A DNA stretch of 50,983 bases, from contig SVME01000005.1 of NCBI GenBank assembly GCA_015067605.1, positions 1 to 50,983 on the forward strand, written 5' to 3'. Shown piece after piece: positions 34,157-42,606 of this stretch. This DNA comes from Oscillospiraceae bacterium (GTDB lineage: Bacteria > Bacillota > Clostridia > Oscillospirales > Oscillospiraceae). The notes beneath the pieces were generated by a model, which saw only the letters and a list, made by a program, of their open reading frames with translations, ran no database searches and was not told the origin of the DNA. Positions within the stretch are counted from its first letter, which is position 1. Every line of letters begins with the position of its first letter. The position numbers were made by a program, and so were the translations under genes.

Positions 34157-35455
34157 ATGATGGAAGTGGCCACCTATGCTTGCAGGAGCAGAGAGGAACT
34201 TCGGATTGAAGCAAAGAAAATGATTTCGCGCTACGGCGCACTGTTGCAGGAGAACTTGAAGCTGGATATGTCACGGGGCAAGCCCAGCAAGCTGCAGCTT
34301 GATTTGGTCAGCGATATTATGACGGAGCTGACCGATGCGGAGCAGTGCATCCTGAACGGCAACGATTGCCGCAACTACGGTGATCTGGCCGGTTTGCGTT
34401 GCGCCAGAGAATATTGGGCGGATGTTCTGGGCTGTAAGCCGGAGCAGACCTTTGTTGGCGGTAATGCCAGTCTGAGCCTGATGCATGATTTGATTGCCCG
34501 TGCCTATACCCACGGTTTGAAAGACAGTCCTCGGCCCTGGTGCAAGGAGGAGCGGGTCAAATTTTTGTGCCCCTCTCCCGGCTATGACCGGCATTTCCGC
34601 ATCACGGAGCATTTTGGCTTCGAGCTGATTACCGTGGCGATGCATCCCGATGGTCCTGATATGGATACTATCGAGGAATTGGTGAAGGATCCGCAGGTCA
34701 AGGGCGTTTGGTGCGTGCCCAAGTACTCCAATCCTCAGGGTTATATTTATTCTGACGAGGTCATTGATCGTTTCGCCAACCTGAAGCCTGCGGCACCGGA
34801 TTTTGCCATCATGTGGGATAACGCCTACTGCGTCCATGAGTTCGATGGCGAATTCGAGCCCTTCCGGGACATCATTTCCCTGTGCGAGGCTGCGGGCAGA
34901 CCCAACATGGTCTATGAGTTCGCTTCTACCTCCAAAATTACCTTCCCCGGTGCGGGCATCTCTGTGCTGGCCTCCTCTGAGGAGAATATTCAGTATCACC
35001 TGAAGCTGATTGGCGTGCAGACCATTTCCTATGACAAGGTCAATCAGCTGCGCCATGTGCGGTATTTGAAGGATCGGGCCCATACGCTGGAGTTGATGAA
35101 AAAGCACGCACAGATTCTGGGCCCCAAGTTTGAAATGGTTTTGAAGATGCTCCGCTCCGAGCTGACCAACAAGGGCATTGCCCATTGGCATCATCCCAAG
35201 GGTGGTTACTTCGTCTGTGTTGCGGCGATGCCCGGTACGGCGAAGCGGACGCTGGAGCTGTGCAAGAAGGCTGGCGTTATTTTCACGGAGGCTGGTGGCA
35301 CCTATCCTTATGGCCACGATCCTCATGATTCCATGATTCGAATCGCTCCCAGCCTGCCTCCCATTGAGGAATTGGAGAAGGCCATGATGGTTTTCTGCAC
35401 CTGTCTTAAAATTGCGGCGCTGGAAAAGTATCTGGGTCTGGAGATTATTGAATAA
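34157..35455 (+). CDS. Aminotransferase of the AspB-4 / MocR-like (PF12897-type) class
   Basis: A 432-residue PLP-dependent transaminase, probably acting on aspartate/2-oxoglutarate like other members of this subgroup. The PLP lysine is about residue 260 in EFASTSKITFPGAG. Other markers are NLKLDMSRGKPS near the N-terminus, CPSPGYDRHF, KYSNPQGYIYS, WDNAYCVHEF and the C-terminal DSMIRIAPSLP with the carboxylate-binding Arg. Two adjacent ATGs (34157, 34160) follow GGGAAAGG with unusually tight spacing, and a GTG at 34166 is possible, so the exact start is uncertain. A terminator follows the stop at once. Confidence 0.92.
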   Translation: MMEVATYACRSREELRIEAKKMISRYGALLQENLKLDMSRGKPSKLQLDLVSDIMTELTDAEQCILNGNDCRNYGDLAGLRCAREYWADVLGCKPEQTFVGGNASLSLMHDLIARAYTHGLKDSPRPWCKEERVKFLCPSPGYDRHFRITEHFGFELITVAMHPDGPDMDTIEELVKDPQVKGVWCVPKYSNPQGYIYSDEVIDRFANLKPAAPDFAIMWDNAYCVHEFDGEFEPFRDIISLCEAAGRPNMVYEFASTSKITFPGAGISVLASSEENIQYHLKLIGVQTISYDKVNQLRHVRYLKDRAHTLELMKKHAQILGPKFEMVLKMLRSELTNKGIAHWHHPKGGYFVCVAAMPGTAKRTLELCKKAGVIFTEAGGTYPYGHDPHDSMIRIAPSLPPIEELEKAMMVFCTCLKIAALEKYLGLEIIE

Positions 35456-35457
35456 TA

Positions 35458-35489
35458 AAAATGGTGCGCTTTACGGAGCGCACCATTTT
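35458..35489. terminator. Bidirectional terminator between convergent genes
   Basis: A 13-bp perfect stem AAAATGGTGCGCT / AGCGCACCATTTT (35458-35470 with 35477-35489), with A and T tracts built into the stem ends, so it works in both directions. Confidence 0.88.
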
Positions 35490-35490
35490 G

Positions 35491-35943
35491 TCATAAGGCA
35501 TATATCATTTGCAGCAGTATCCACCCGGCTACACCGATGATGCCGGTGACAAGACCGGCGGTGGTCATCTTGTGGGTGTTGCCCTTGGATTTGGCGACAC
35601 CGGCGAAAATGATGGCTAGTGTGCCGGTGATAATGGGGAACAGGAAAATCGAAATGATGCCCAGTACCAGCGCAGCGATGGACAGCCCCTTGGCCGGCTG
35701 CACGTCGGTGGAGGTGGAGCCATAGGGGGGCGAATAAGGATGCCCGTAGGGCGGAGTGGGTGCCCCGCTGTAAGAGCCGTAGGACGGTGGCGGTGTCATA
35801 TGATAAGAACCATAGGGCGGCGTGGGGCCTGCGTCATAGGGGGAGTGAGGTGCCTGCGGGGGCAGAGCGCTGATGGGTGCGCCACAGTCTGAGCAGTAGG
35901 TGGATCCGTAGGGATTATCGGTTCCGCAGTTGGGACAAATCAT
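35491..35943 (-). CDS. Zinc-ribbon membrane protein with Pro/Tyr-rich linker (DUF4190-like)
   Basis: A 150-residue protein in three parts: an N-terminal zinc ribbon (ICPNCGTDNPYGSTYCSDCG, Cys pairs at 4/7 and 18/21), a low-complexity Pro/Tyr/Gly linker (about 27-85, repeated PPYG and PSYG), and a C-terminal domain with two hydrophobic segments of the DUF4190 type (SIAALVLGIISIFLFPIITG, then GLVTGIIGVAGWILLQ). Such proteins are common in clostridia; the role is unknown. I start at 35943, six bases after AAGGAGG; a frame 28 residues longer lacks a ribosome binding site. Confidence 0.85.
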   Translation of the reverse strand: MICPNCGTDNPYGSTYCSDCGAPISALPPQAPHSPYDAGPTPPYGSYHMTPPPSYGSYSGAPTPPYGHPYSPPYGSTSTDVQPAKGLSIAALVLGIISIFLFPIITGTLAIIFAGVAKSKGNTHKMTTAGLVTGIIGVAGWILLQMIYAL

Positions 35944-35974
35944 AAACAAACCTCCTTTGCGTATTCCTGCAATC

Positions 35975-36003
35975 ATGTTACCATATATTTCTGGATAAAT
36001 CAA
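35975..36003 (-). promoter_or_regulatory. Promoter of the zinc-ribbon protein gene
   Basis: On the minus strand TTGATT (36003-35998), a 17-bp spacer and TAACAT (35980-35975). Confidence 0.6.
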
Positions 36004-36032
36004 CAAATGTTTATGTGCGGGAAACAAATTAC

Positions 36033-36061
36033 TTTACAATTCTCTCGTTTTAGGTTATGAT
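36033..36061 (+). promoter_or_regulatory. Promoter of the LUD-domain gene
   Basis: TTTACA (36033-36038), a 17-bp spacer and TATGAT (36056-36061). Confidence 0.7.
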
Positions 36062-36084
36062 GAAAGAAAAAAGGAGCGGTTAAA

Positions 36085-36723
36085 ATGACTGAAATGCATA
36101 AGAAGTACTATGATAAGCGTGGACAGATTCTGGTGAAGAATCTGAAAAAGCGGCATTTTGATGCCTATTACTGCGCCACGAAGGAGGAGGCGTTGACCAA
36201 GGCGCTGGAGCTGATTCCGGAGGGTGCGACAGTCGGCTGGGGCGGCGTGATGTCTGCGCACCAAATTGGGTTGATCGATGCGCTGAACGTGGGCAATTAC
36301 CGTGCCATCGACCGGGATAAGTGCGAAACCCCCGAGGAAAAGCAGCAGGCGGCGAAGGATTCCATGTTTGCGGATGTTTTCCTGACTAGCGCCAATGGTC
36401 TGAGCATGGAAGGCGAGATGGTCAATATTGACGGCATGGGCAACCGTGTGGCGGCCATTGTTTACGGCCCCAAGGAGATTCTGGTGATTGCGGGCATGAA
36501 TAAGGTGACGGATACGCTGGAAGATGCCATCACCCGTGCCCGTACTGTTGCCGCACCCTTGAATCAGCAACGTTTCGGGTTGAACAATCCCTGCACTGCC
36601 ACCGGCACCTGCGCCGATTGCACCAGCGAGAGCTGCATTTGTAATCAGATTCTGATTACCCGCCACTGCCGTCCTGTGGGACGTATCAAGTTTATTCTGG
36701 TAGGCGAGGAATTGGGCTTGTAA
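36085..36723 (+). CDS. LUD-domain protein (LutC/YkgG-like, lactate-utilisation family)
   Basis: A 212-residue single LUD (DUF162) domain. Visible: KRHFDAYYCATKEEALTKAL, IPEGATVGWGGVMSAHQIG (the family's G-W-G-G-x-x-T/S-core), DVFLTSANGLSMEGEMVNIDGMGNRVAA, and a C-terminal region with a cluster of cysteines (NPCTATGTCADCTSESCIC). LutB/LutC-type proteins take part in lactate oxidation, but stand-alone clostridial members such as this have no assigned reaction. No lutA or lutB is nearby. AAAGGAGCGG precedes the ATG at 36085. Confidence 0.88.
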   Translation: MTEMHKKYYDKRGQILVKNLKKRHFDAYYCATKEEALTKALELIPEGATVGWGGVMSAHQIGLIDALNVGNYRAIDRDKCETPEEKQQAAKDSMFADVFLTSANGLSMEGEMVNIDGMGNRVAAIVYGPKEILVIAGMNKVTDTLEDAITRARTVAAPLNQQRFGLNNPCTATGTCADCTSESCICNQILITRHCRPVGRIKFILVGEELGL

Positions 36724-36738
36724 AAGTATAACGATGGG

Positions 36739-36769
36739 AAGGCACTGCGTAAATGCGGTGCCTTTCTTA
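36739..36769 (+). terminator. Terminator of the LUD-domain gene
   Basis: A 10-bp stem with one wobble (AAGGCACTGC / GCGGTGCCTT, 36739-36748 with 36755-36764) is followed by TCTTATT, which runs directly into the -35 of the next promoter. Confidence 0.8.
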
Positions 36770-36811
36770 TTGACAAAACCGATCATACTGTATATAATTA
36801 GTATATACAGT
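36770..36811 (+). promoter_or_regulatory. Promoter and operator of the YtrA-type regulator/ABC operon
   Basis: A perfect TTGACA (36770-36775), a 17-bp spacer and a perfect TATAAT (36793-36798). A perfect 10-bp inverted repeat ACTGTATATA / TATATACAGT (36787-36796 with 36802-36811, 5-bp gap) covers the -10 and the transcript start. This is the pattern expected for YtrA-subfamily GntR repressors, so the operon is probably autorepressed. Confidence 0.88.
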
Positions 36812-36829
36812 GCGGGTGGAGGAGTGAAT

Positions 36830-37207
36830 GTGCATATACTGATTGATAATAAAAGTGGCGCACCCATATATGACCAGATATACTCTCAAATCAAAGGCCA
36901 AATTATCAGCGGGGCATTGCGTGAGGATGAGATGCCGCCGTCCATTCGTGGTCTTGCGAAGGATTTGCGCATCAGCTTTATCACAACCAAGCGTGCCTAC
37001 GATGAATTGGAAAAGGACGGGTTTCTCTATACGCTGCCCGGAAAGGGGTGCTACGTTGCGCCGAAGAATGTAGAACTGCTTCGGGAAGAGAATCTAAAGA
37101 AAATCGAAGCATACATGGATGAAATATATCGGCTTGCCCAATCATGCAATCTGGGCAAGCAGGATATTTTGAATATGGTCAATTTTAGTTGGGAGGAACA
37201 GGGATGA
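36830..37207 (+). CDS. GntR-family transcriptional repressor, YtrA subfamily
   Basis: A 125-residue regulator: winged helix-turn-helix (about 8-75: GAPIYDQIYSQIKGQIISGA, then PPSIRGLAKDLRISFITTKR and the wing LPGKGCYVAP) plus the short helical dimerisation tail that defines the YtrA subfamily. The effector is unknown; several relatives respond to cell-wall antibiotics. I start it at GTG 36830 with GGAGGAG five bases upstream; GTG 36824 is also in frame. Its stop overlaps the ABC ATPase start (ATGA), and its probable operator is the dyad at 36787-36811. Confidence 0.9.
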   Translation: MHILIDNKSGAPIYDQIYSQIKGQIISGALREDEMPPSIRGLAKDLRISFITTKRAYDELEKDGFLYTLPGKGCYVAPKNVELLREENLKKIEAYMDEIYRLAQSCNLGKQDILNMVNFSWEEQG

Positions 37208-38046
37208 ACGCACTGGAAATTAGAAATTTATCAAAGACCTATCCAGGTTTTAAGCTGGATGACTTGAGCTTAACGCTGCCCAGCGGATGCATTATGGGCT
37301 TAATTGGAGAGAACGGTGCCGGCAAGAGCACAACCATAAAACTGATTCTGGGCATGATTCGCAAGGACGGTGGATCAATCAGTATTTTAGGAAAGGACAA
37401 CGCCGATGGTATTGCGTTGTCCAAGGAAGATATTGGTGTTGTCATGGACGAAGTAGGCTTGCCGGAGTGCCTGACAGCCATGCAGGTTGGGAAAATAATG
37501 AAGCACACCTTCCGAAATTGGCAGGAAGAAGAATATGACCGACTGCTGCGGAAGCTATCCTTGCCGGATGGTAAACCCTTCAAGGATTTCTCACGGGGTA
37601 TGAAAATGAAGCTCGGTATAGCGGTGGCCATGTCCCACGGTGCTCGACTGCTAATTCTGGACGAGCCTACATCCGGGCTGGATCCGGTGGTTCGTGATGA
37701 AGTGGTGGAGATGTTCAATGAGTTTACCAGAGATGAAAATCATGCCATCCTCATTTCCTCCCACATCGTCAGTGATTTGGAGAAGCTCTGTGATTATGTG
37801 GTGTTCCTGCATAAAGGAAAAGTGCTTCTGTGTGAGGAGAAGGATCGCTTGCTGGAGGAGTATGGATTGGTACATTACACGGCGGAATCGCTCCAGATGA
37901 TTCCCGCTGCGTCGATAAAGTACAAAAAGGAGAATCCCTATGGCATTGAAGCCATAGTTTGTAGAAATGCGGTGCCGGAGGGCGTTCCGGTCAGTCCCGT
38001 CAGCATGGAAGAACTCTTTATATTTATGGCAAAGGAGGCGAGGTAA
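37204..38046 (+). CDS. ABC transporter ATP-binding protein
   Basis: A 280-residue ATPase with Walker A GENGAGKST, signature FSRGMKMKLGIA (degenerate SRGM in place of SGGQ, common in this exporter class), Walker B LLILDEPTSGLD and H-loop ISSH. The C-terminal 70 residues are a regulatory tail. It overlaps the regulator's stop and precedes the permease by one base, so regulator, ATPase and permease form one unit, the usual YtrA-type layout. The ATG at 37204 has GGGAGG upstream within the previous gene. The substrate is unknown. Confidence 0.93.
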   Translation: MNALEIRNLSKTYPGFKLDDLSLTLPSGCIMGLIGENGAGKSTTIKLILGMIRKDGGSISILGKDNADGIALSKEDIGVVMDEVGLPECLTAMQVGKIMKHTFRNWQEEEYDRLLRKLSLPDGKPFKDFSRGMKMKLGIAVAMSHGARLLILDEPTSGLDPVVRDEVVEMFNEFTRDENHAILISSHIVSDLEKLCDYVVFLHKGKVLLCEEKDRLLEEYGLVHYTAESLQMIPAASIKYKKENPYGIEAIVCRNAVPEGVPVSPVSMEELFIFMAKEAR

Positions 38047-38047
38047 G

Positions 38048-38674
38048 GTGAAGGGATTACTTCTGAAAGACTGGTATATGATGAAAAAATATTGCCGGTC
38101 ATTTTTGCTGATTGCGGCGGTGTTTCTTGCAATATCCTTTGCCGGTGATGAGAATATGTTCTTTGTGTTTTATCCCTGTCTGCTTTGTGGCGTGCTGCCG
38201 GTGAATCTGCTGGGATACGACGAGCGCAGTCGCTGGATGCAATACAGCGGCACGTTGCCATACACCAGAGCGCAAATCGTATCTGCAAAGTATCTAGTTG
38301 CGTTGCTGGCGCAGGTTGCGGTTTTGCTTGCGACTGGGTTGGTGCAGGGAATCAAGATGGTCATGAACGGAAGCTTTTCGCTGGAGGGCTTTCTGACGCT
38401 GATGCTGCTGATGATAACCGTGGCGACAGTGGCTTCTTCTATTTCTATGCCGTTTATGTTTAAGCTGGGGGTCGAAAAGGGGAGAAGCGCCTATTATGTG
38501 ATGGTTGGCGTTGTTTGCGGAGCCAGTGTAATTGCGCCCCGTATCTTTAAAGGACAATTGCGCTTTAATGCTCGCCCGAATGTGCTTTTGGCGGTACTGG
38601 CGGCTGCGGGCGTTGGCGTATATGCGCTGTCGTGGTATCTGTCTGTTGTCTTTTATCGGAAACGGGAAATTTAA
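38048..38674 (+). CDS. ABC-2-type permease, partner of the preceding ATPase
   Basis: A 208-residue membrane protein with six hydrophobic segments, of the ABC-2 permease type found next to YtrA-type regulators. It opens KGLLLKDWYMMKKYCRSFLL, a typical start for this class, and has the LLGYDERSRWMQY loop and PYTRAQIVSAKYL segment. The start is GTG at 38048, nine bases after AAAGGAGG. An upstream in-frame extension would overlap the ATPase gene. No clear terminator follows before the tRNA region. Confidence 0.9.
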   Translation: MKGLLLKDWYMMKKYCRSFLLIAAVFLAISFAGDENMFFVFYPCLLCGVLPVNLLGYDERSRWMQYSGTLPYTRAQIVSAKYLVALLAQVAVLLATGLVQGIKMVMNGSFSLEGFLTLMLLMITVATVASSISMPFMFKLGVEKGRSAYYVMVGVVCGASVIAPRIFKGQLRFNARPNVLLAVLAAAGVGVYALSWYLSVVFYRKREI

Positions 38675-38827
38675 GATTGCATATCCCTAAGCCCCTCGAA
38701 AAACAGTATCGCTTCTAGATTTGAACTCCCGTATCTACAATTCCTCAATGTCGGGAGTCAATTCATTATTTATTAAGAAAATCATGTCATATCGAATGAA
38801 TAATGAAGGATGGATATTGAATAATAT
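38675..38827. other. Gene-free stretch with a 7-bp dyad
   Basis: AT-rich spacer after the permease gene. It contains ACTCCCG / CGGGAGT (about 38725-38758, 20-base loop) without a T run, and on the minus strand a T-arm-like word (GAGTTCAAATC). No gene is supported. Confidence 0.4.
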
Positions 38828-38867
38828 AAAAGAAAATCCTGCCGATAAAACGGCAGGATTTTCTTTT
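38828..38867 (-). terminator. Terminator of tRNA-Thr
   Basis: A 17-bp perfect stem (38828-38844 with 38851-38867) contains its own A and T tracts. On the minus strand it begins at the CCA end of the tRNA and ends in TTTTCTTTT. Confidence 0.9.
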
Positions 38868-38942
38868 GGAGCTAGTGACCTGACTCGAACAGGCGACCTT
38901 CTCATTACGAGTGAGATGCACTACCGACTGTGCTACACTAGC
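38867..38942 (-). tRNA. tRNA-Thr (anticodon CGT)
   Basis: A complete cloverleaf with the CCA end encoded. Acceptor stem GCTAGTG/CACTAGC with discriminator T, D-arm GCAC/GTGC, anticodon stem TCTCA/TGAGA with loop CTCGTAA, and T-arm loop TTCGAGT. The anticodon lies at 38909-38907. It reads ACG threonine codons. Confidence 0.95.
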
Positions 38943-38960
38943 GTGTCTTTCAGCTAAGAT

Positions 38961-38989
38961 ATTATACTGGGTTTTGTGCCGCTTGTCAA
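38961..38989 (-). promoter_or_regulatory. Promoter of tRNA-Thr
   Basis: On the minus strand a perfect TTGACA (38989-38984), a 17-bp spacer and a perfect TATAAT (38966-38961). Confidence 0.9.
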
Positions 38990-39009
38990 CTGCTTTTTCA
39001 ATAATTGGA

Positions 39010-39038
39010 TTGCACGATTGGCGCTGAGGTGGTATAAT
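39010..39038 (+). promoter_or_regulatory. Promoter of the heterodimeric ABC exporter operon
   Basis: TTGCAC (39010-39015), a 17-bp spacer and TATAAT (39033-39038). Confidence 0.82.
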
Positions 39039-39059
39039 GTCCGGTAAGAGGTGAACGGA

Positions 39060-40787
39060 TTGAAACGAACGTTAAAATATATGAAAGGCTACGGCAAGGA
39101 ATGTGTTCTCGGGCCGCTATTTAAGCTGCTGGAGGCATCCTTTGAGCTGATGATTCCGCTGGTGGTGGCCAGAATTGTGGATCAGGGCATACAGGGCAAC
39201 GACTGGGGATACATCGTGAAGATGAGCCTACTGATGGTGGCGCTGGGCATTGTGGGACTTATCAGCGCAGTGGTTGCCCAGTACTTCGCCGCAAAAGCCG
39301 CAGTTGGCTTTGCGGCACGGCTTCGCAATGCTTTGCTGCGGAAAATCCTTGGTCTGAGTTACTCCCAAATCGATGGGCTTGGCACGTCCACCATGGTTAC
39401 ACGGATGACCTCCGACGTGGACAAGGTGCAAAACGGCGTGAATCTGACCCTGCGGCTACTGCTGCGGTCGCCCTTTGTGGTTTTTGGTGCTATGCTTATG
39501 GCCTTCACCATCGATTTCGATTCCGCATTGGTATTTGCCGCCGTGATTCCCGTGCTGTGCATTGTGGTATTTGGCATCATGCTGATTACCATGCCAATGT
39601 ACAAAAAAGTTCAGGTCAAACTGGACGGCGTTACCGGTGCCACGCGTCAAAATCTCACCGGCGTCCGTGTGCTGCGGGCCTTCTGCAAGGAGCCGGAGGA
39701 AATTCGGGACTTTCAGGACAAAACTGCCCAGCTTACGGCCAGTCAGGTATCTGCCGGTAGAATTTCCGGACTGATGAATCCGCTGACGCTGGTAATCATC
39801 AATCTGGCGGTCATTGTCCTCATTCGTGTGGGGGCGCTGAAGGTGTTTGACGGGGTACTATCGCAGGGACTGGTGATTGCGCTGTATAACTATATGTCCC
39901 AGATATTGGTTGAGCTCGTGAAGATGGCGAATCTGATTATCAGCATCACCAGGGCTGTGGCTTGCGCTGATCGAATCGAATCGATTCTGGAGATGGACGA
40001 GGCAGACGGAGGACAGGGCGGCTGGAAGCAGGATATTGCCGGTAACGTGGAATTTCAAAATGTTTCTGTCCGCTATGAAGGGGCTGGCGCAGATGCGCTG
40101 GAGGGGATTACCTTTCGGGCAAGAGCCGGTCAGATTATTGGCATTATCGGTGGCACAGGCGCAGGCAAGTCCAGTCTAGTCAACCTGATTCCACGGCTGT
40201 ATGATCCAAAGACCGGAGCGGTTTTGATTGACGGTGTGGATGTTTCCAGCTTGGATGTTCAGTCGCTGCGAAATCAAATTGGCATTGTGCCCCAGAAGGC
40301 AGAACTGTTTCGTGGCACCATTCGGGAGAATCTGCTTTGGGGCAATGAGAACGCCACGGATGCGGAGCTTTGGCAAGCTCTGGAGCTGGCGCAGGCGCTG
40401 GATGTGGTGAAGAGCAAATCCGACGGGCTGGACGAACTGGTAGAGCAGGGCGGTCGGAACTTCTCCGGTGGTCAGCGACAGCGGCTGACCATTGCCAGAG
40501 CGTTGGTCAGAAAACCTAAGATTCTGATTCTTGATGACAGTGCCTCCGCGTTGGATTATGCCACGGACGCAAGACTGCGGATGGCGATTACCGGAATGGA
40601 ACATCCTCCAACCACCTTTATTGTTTCTCAGCGAGCAGCTTCGGTTCGCTTTGCGAATCAAATTGTTGTGTTGGATGATGGTAAGCTGGTGGGGCTTGGA
40701 GGTCATCAGCAGTTGCTGGATGACTGTCCTGTCTATCAGGAAATCTATTATTCCCAGTTCCAGAAGGAGGTGGCTCCCAATGGCTAA
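39060..40787 (+). CDS. ABC exporter half-transporter, degenerate-site subunit
   Basis: A 575-residue type IV exporter subunit: six membrane helices (about 15-300) and a nucleotide-binding domain. Walker A is GGTGAGKSS and the signature FSGGQRQR is canonical. The Walker B end reads LILDDSASALD, with Asp where catalytic Glu is expected, and the switch His is replaced by Gln (FIVSQRA). This is the degenerate half of a heterodimer of the TM287/288 or BmrCD type. The start is taken as TTG at 39060, six bases after AAGAGGTG; GTG at 39051 would overlap that site. It overlaps the second subunit by 8 bases. Substrate unknown. Confidence 0.92.
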   Translation: MKRTLKYMKGYGKECVLGPLFKLLEASFELMIPLVVARIVDQGIQGNDWGYIVKMSLLMVALGIVGLISAVVAQYFAAKAAVGFAARLRNALLRKILGLSYSQIDGLGTSTMVTRMTSDVDKVQNGVNLTLRLLLRSPFVVFGAMLMAFTIDFDSALVFAAVIPVLCIVVFGIMLITMPMYKKVQVKLDGVTGATRQNLTGVRVLRAFCKEPEEIRDFQDKTAQLTASQVSAGRISGLMNPLTLVIINLAVIVLIRVGALKVFDGVLSQGLVIALYNYMSQILVELVKMANLIISITRAVACADRIESILEMDEADGGQGGWKQDIAGNVEFQNVSVRYEGAGADALEGITFRARAGQIIGIIGGTGAGKSSLVNLIPRLYDPKTGAVLIDGVDVSSLDVQSLRNQIGIVPQKAELFRGTIRENLLWGNENATDAELWQALELAQALDVVKSKSDGLDELVEQGGRNFSGGQRQRLTIARALVRKPKILILDDSASALDYATDARLRMAITGMEHPPTTFIVSQRAASVRFANQIVVLDDGKLVGLGGHQQLLDDCPVYQEIYYSQFQKEVAPNG

Positions 40788-42522
40788 GAATCAGAGCCAA
40801 ATCATTCGGGAGGTGCTGAGCCGTCTGCGCCGCTATTGGGTCTTGCTGGTGCTGTCGCTGCTGATGGCGGCGCTGAGCGTTGCCATGTCGCTGTACATCC
40901 CGATTCTGGTGGGCAAAGCAATTGATTGCATTATTGGTGCAGGAAACGTGGATTTTGCAATGCTGGGCAGACATCTGCTGGTAGTGGGGATTGGCGCTGG
41001 GCTGTCAGCGCTGGCCCAGTGGATTATGGGCATGTTCAATGACCGAGTGACCTTTCGAATCAGTCGGGATATTCGCAATGAGGCGTTTATTCACATTCAA
41101 AATCTGCCGCTGAAGTATTTGGACAGCCATCCACAGGGTGATTTGGTTAGCCGTGTGGTGTCGGATGTGGACACCTTTGCGGAAGGCCTTTTAATGGGAT
41201 TTTCCCAGCTATTCACCGGTCTGATGACCATTTTGGGTACCTTGGTTTTGATGCTACTGATTAGCTGGCAGGTGGCGCTGGTGGTGATTTGCATTACGCC
41301 CCTGTCGCTGCTAGTTGCCAAGTTTATCGCTCAGAAAACCTATGATATGTTCCGTCTTCAGAGTCGCACGAAAGGGCAGCAGGCTGCGCTGACTGATGAA
41401 ATTCTGGGACAGGTAAAGGTTGTAAAGGCCTTTGGTCATGAAGAAGCTTCCGTAGCGCAGTTTGAACAGGTGAATGAGCGGCTGCGCCAGTGCAGTCTGC
41501 GTGCTACATTCTTTTCCTCACTGGTCAATCCTTCTACCCGTTTTGTCAATTCCCTGGTCTATGCCGGTGTGGCGCTGACCGGTGCGTTGATGGTACTGGG
41601 TGGCGGAGCGCTGACGATAGGCTCGCTGACCAGCTTTTTAAGCTACGCCAATCAGTATACGAAGCCCTTTAATGAGATTTCTGGCGTGGTTGCGGAGCTT
41701 CAAAATGCGCTGGCTTGTGCCGGACGGGTGTTTGAGCTGCTGGAGGAACCGGAACAGTCGTCGAATCCTGAGCGGCCGGAGCATCCGCAGGTGACCGGAG
41801 CGGTGGAAATCCAAGGGGTTGATTTTGCCTATGATAAGGCAAAGCCGCTGATTCGGAATATGAATATTTCGGTTCGGTCTGGACAGCGTGTGGCAATTGT
41901 TGGCCCTACGGGGTGTGGAAAAACTACCTTTATTAATCTGTTGATGCGGTTTTATGAACCGGATGAGGGGCAAATCTGTATGGCGGGTGTAGATATCCGT
42001 CAGATGGAACGTGCCTTTTTGCGAAAAAACGTTGGCATGGTGCTGCAGGATACATGGCTGCGGGCAGGAACCATTCGGGAGAATATCGCTATGGGTAAGC
42101 CGGATGCGACGGATGCGCAGATTGTGGCGGCGGCGAAAATGGCCCATGCGCATAGTTTCATCAAGCGGCTGCCCAAGGGATATGATACGGCCATCGAGGA
42201 GAATGGGGGCAGCCTGTCCCAAGGACAGAAGCAGTTGCTGTGCATTGCCCGTATGATGCTGTGCCTACCGGCTATGCTGTTTTTGGATGAGGCCACATCT
42301 TCTATCGATACTCGTACCGAGGCGAAGATTCAGCAGGCTTTTGATACCATGATGCAAGGACGTACCAGCTTTATCGTAGCCCATCGGTTGTCTACGATTC
42401 AGTCGGCGGATGTGATTCTCGTCATGCGGAACGGGCAAATCGTGGAGCAGGGGAAGCATCAAGATTTGCTACGTCGTGGCGGTGTTTATACGGAACTGTA
42501 TAACAGTCAGTTTGCCCATTGA
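40780..42522 (+). CDS. ABC exporter half-transporter, catalytic-site subunit
   Basis: A 580-residue partner of the preceding subunit with six membrane helices and a complete ATPase: Walker A GPTGCGKT, signature LSQGQKQL (one residue off LSGGQ), Walker B MLFLDEATSSID with catalytic Glu, and H-loop IVAHRLST. The pairing of one full and one degenerate site is seen directly. The ATG at 40780 follows AGAAGGAGG and overlaps the first gene's stop by 8 bases, so both subunits are probably made in equal amounts. Members export drugs, lipids or peptides; nothing here identifies the cargo. Confidence 0.94.
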   Translation: MAKNQSQIIREVLSRLRRYWVLLVLSLLMAALSVAMSLYIPILVGKAIDCIIGAGNVDFAMLGRHLLVVGIGAGLSALAQWIMGMFNDRVTFRISRDIRNEAFIHIQNLPLKYLDSHPQGDLVSRVVSDVDTFAEGLLMGFSQLFTGLMTILGTLVLMLLISWQVALVVICITPLSLLVAKFIAQKTYDMFRLQSRTKGQQAALTDEILGQVKVVKAFGHEEASVAQFEQVNERLRQCSLRATFFSSLVNPSTRFVNSLVYAGVALTGALMVLGGGALTIGSLTSFLSYANQYTKPFNEISGVVAELQNALACAGRVFELLEEPEQSSNPERPEHPQVTGAVEIQGVDFAYDKAKPLIRNMNISVRSGQRVAIVGPTGCGKTTFINLLMRFYEPDEGQICMAGVDIRQMERAFLRKNVGMVLQDTWLRAGTIRENIAMGKPDATDAQIVAAAKMAHAHSFIKRLPKGYDTAIEENGGSLSQGQKQLLCIARMMLCLPAMLFLDEATSSIDTRTEAKIQQAFDTMMQGRTSFIVAHRLSTIQSADVILVMRNGQIVEQGKHQDLLRRGGVYTELYNSQFAH

Positions 42523-42548
42523 AAAAACGCAATTTGTAAAAATAATGC

Positions 42549-42577
42549 TTGACAAATGGTGCGCGATGCGCTATTAT
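42549..42577 (+). promoter_or_regulatory. Promoter of tRNA-Ser
   Basis: TTGACA (42549-42554), a 17-bp spacer and TATTAT (42572-42577). Confidence 0.88.
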
Positions 42578-42606
42578 AAGCAAGTCGGTTGCAGTGCCGC
42601 GCAGAT

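Noticed and set aside
38690-38765. tRNA-like remnant or attachment site on the minus strand (GAGTTCAAATC T-arm word and the ACTCCCG/CGGGAGT stem)
   Set aside because: No acceptor, D or anticodon stems can be completed, and no integrase or flanking duplication is seen.
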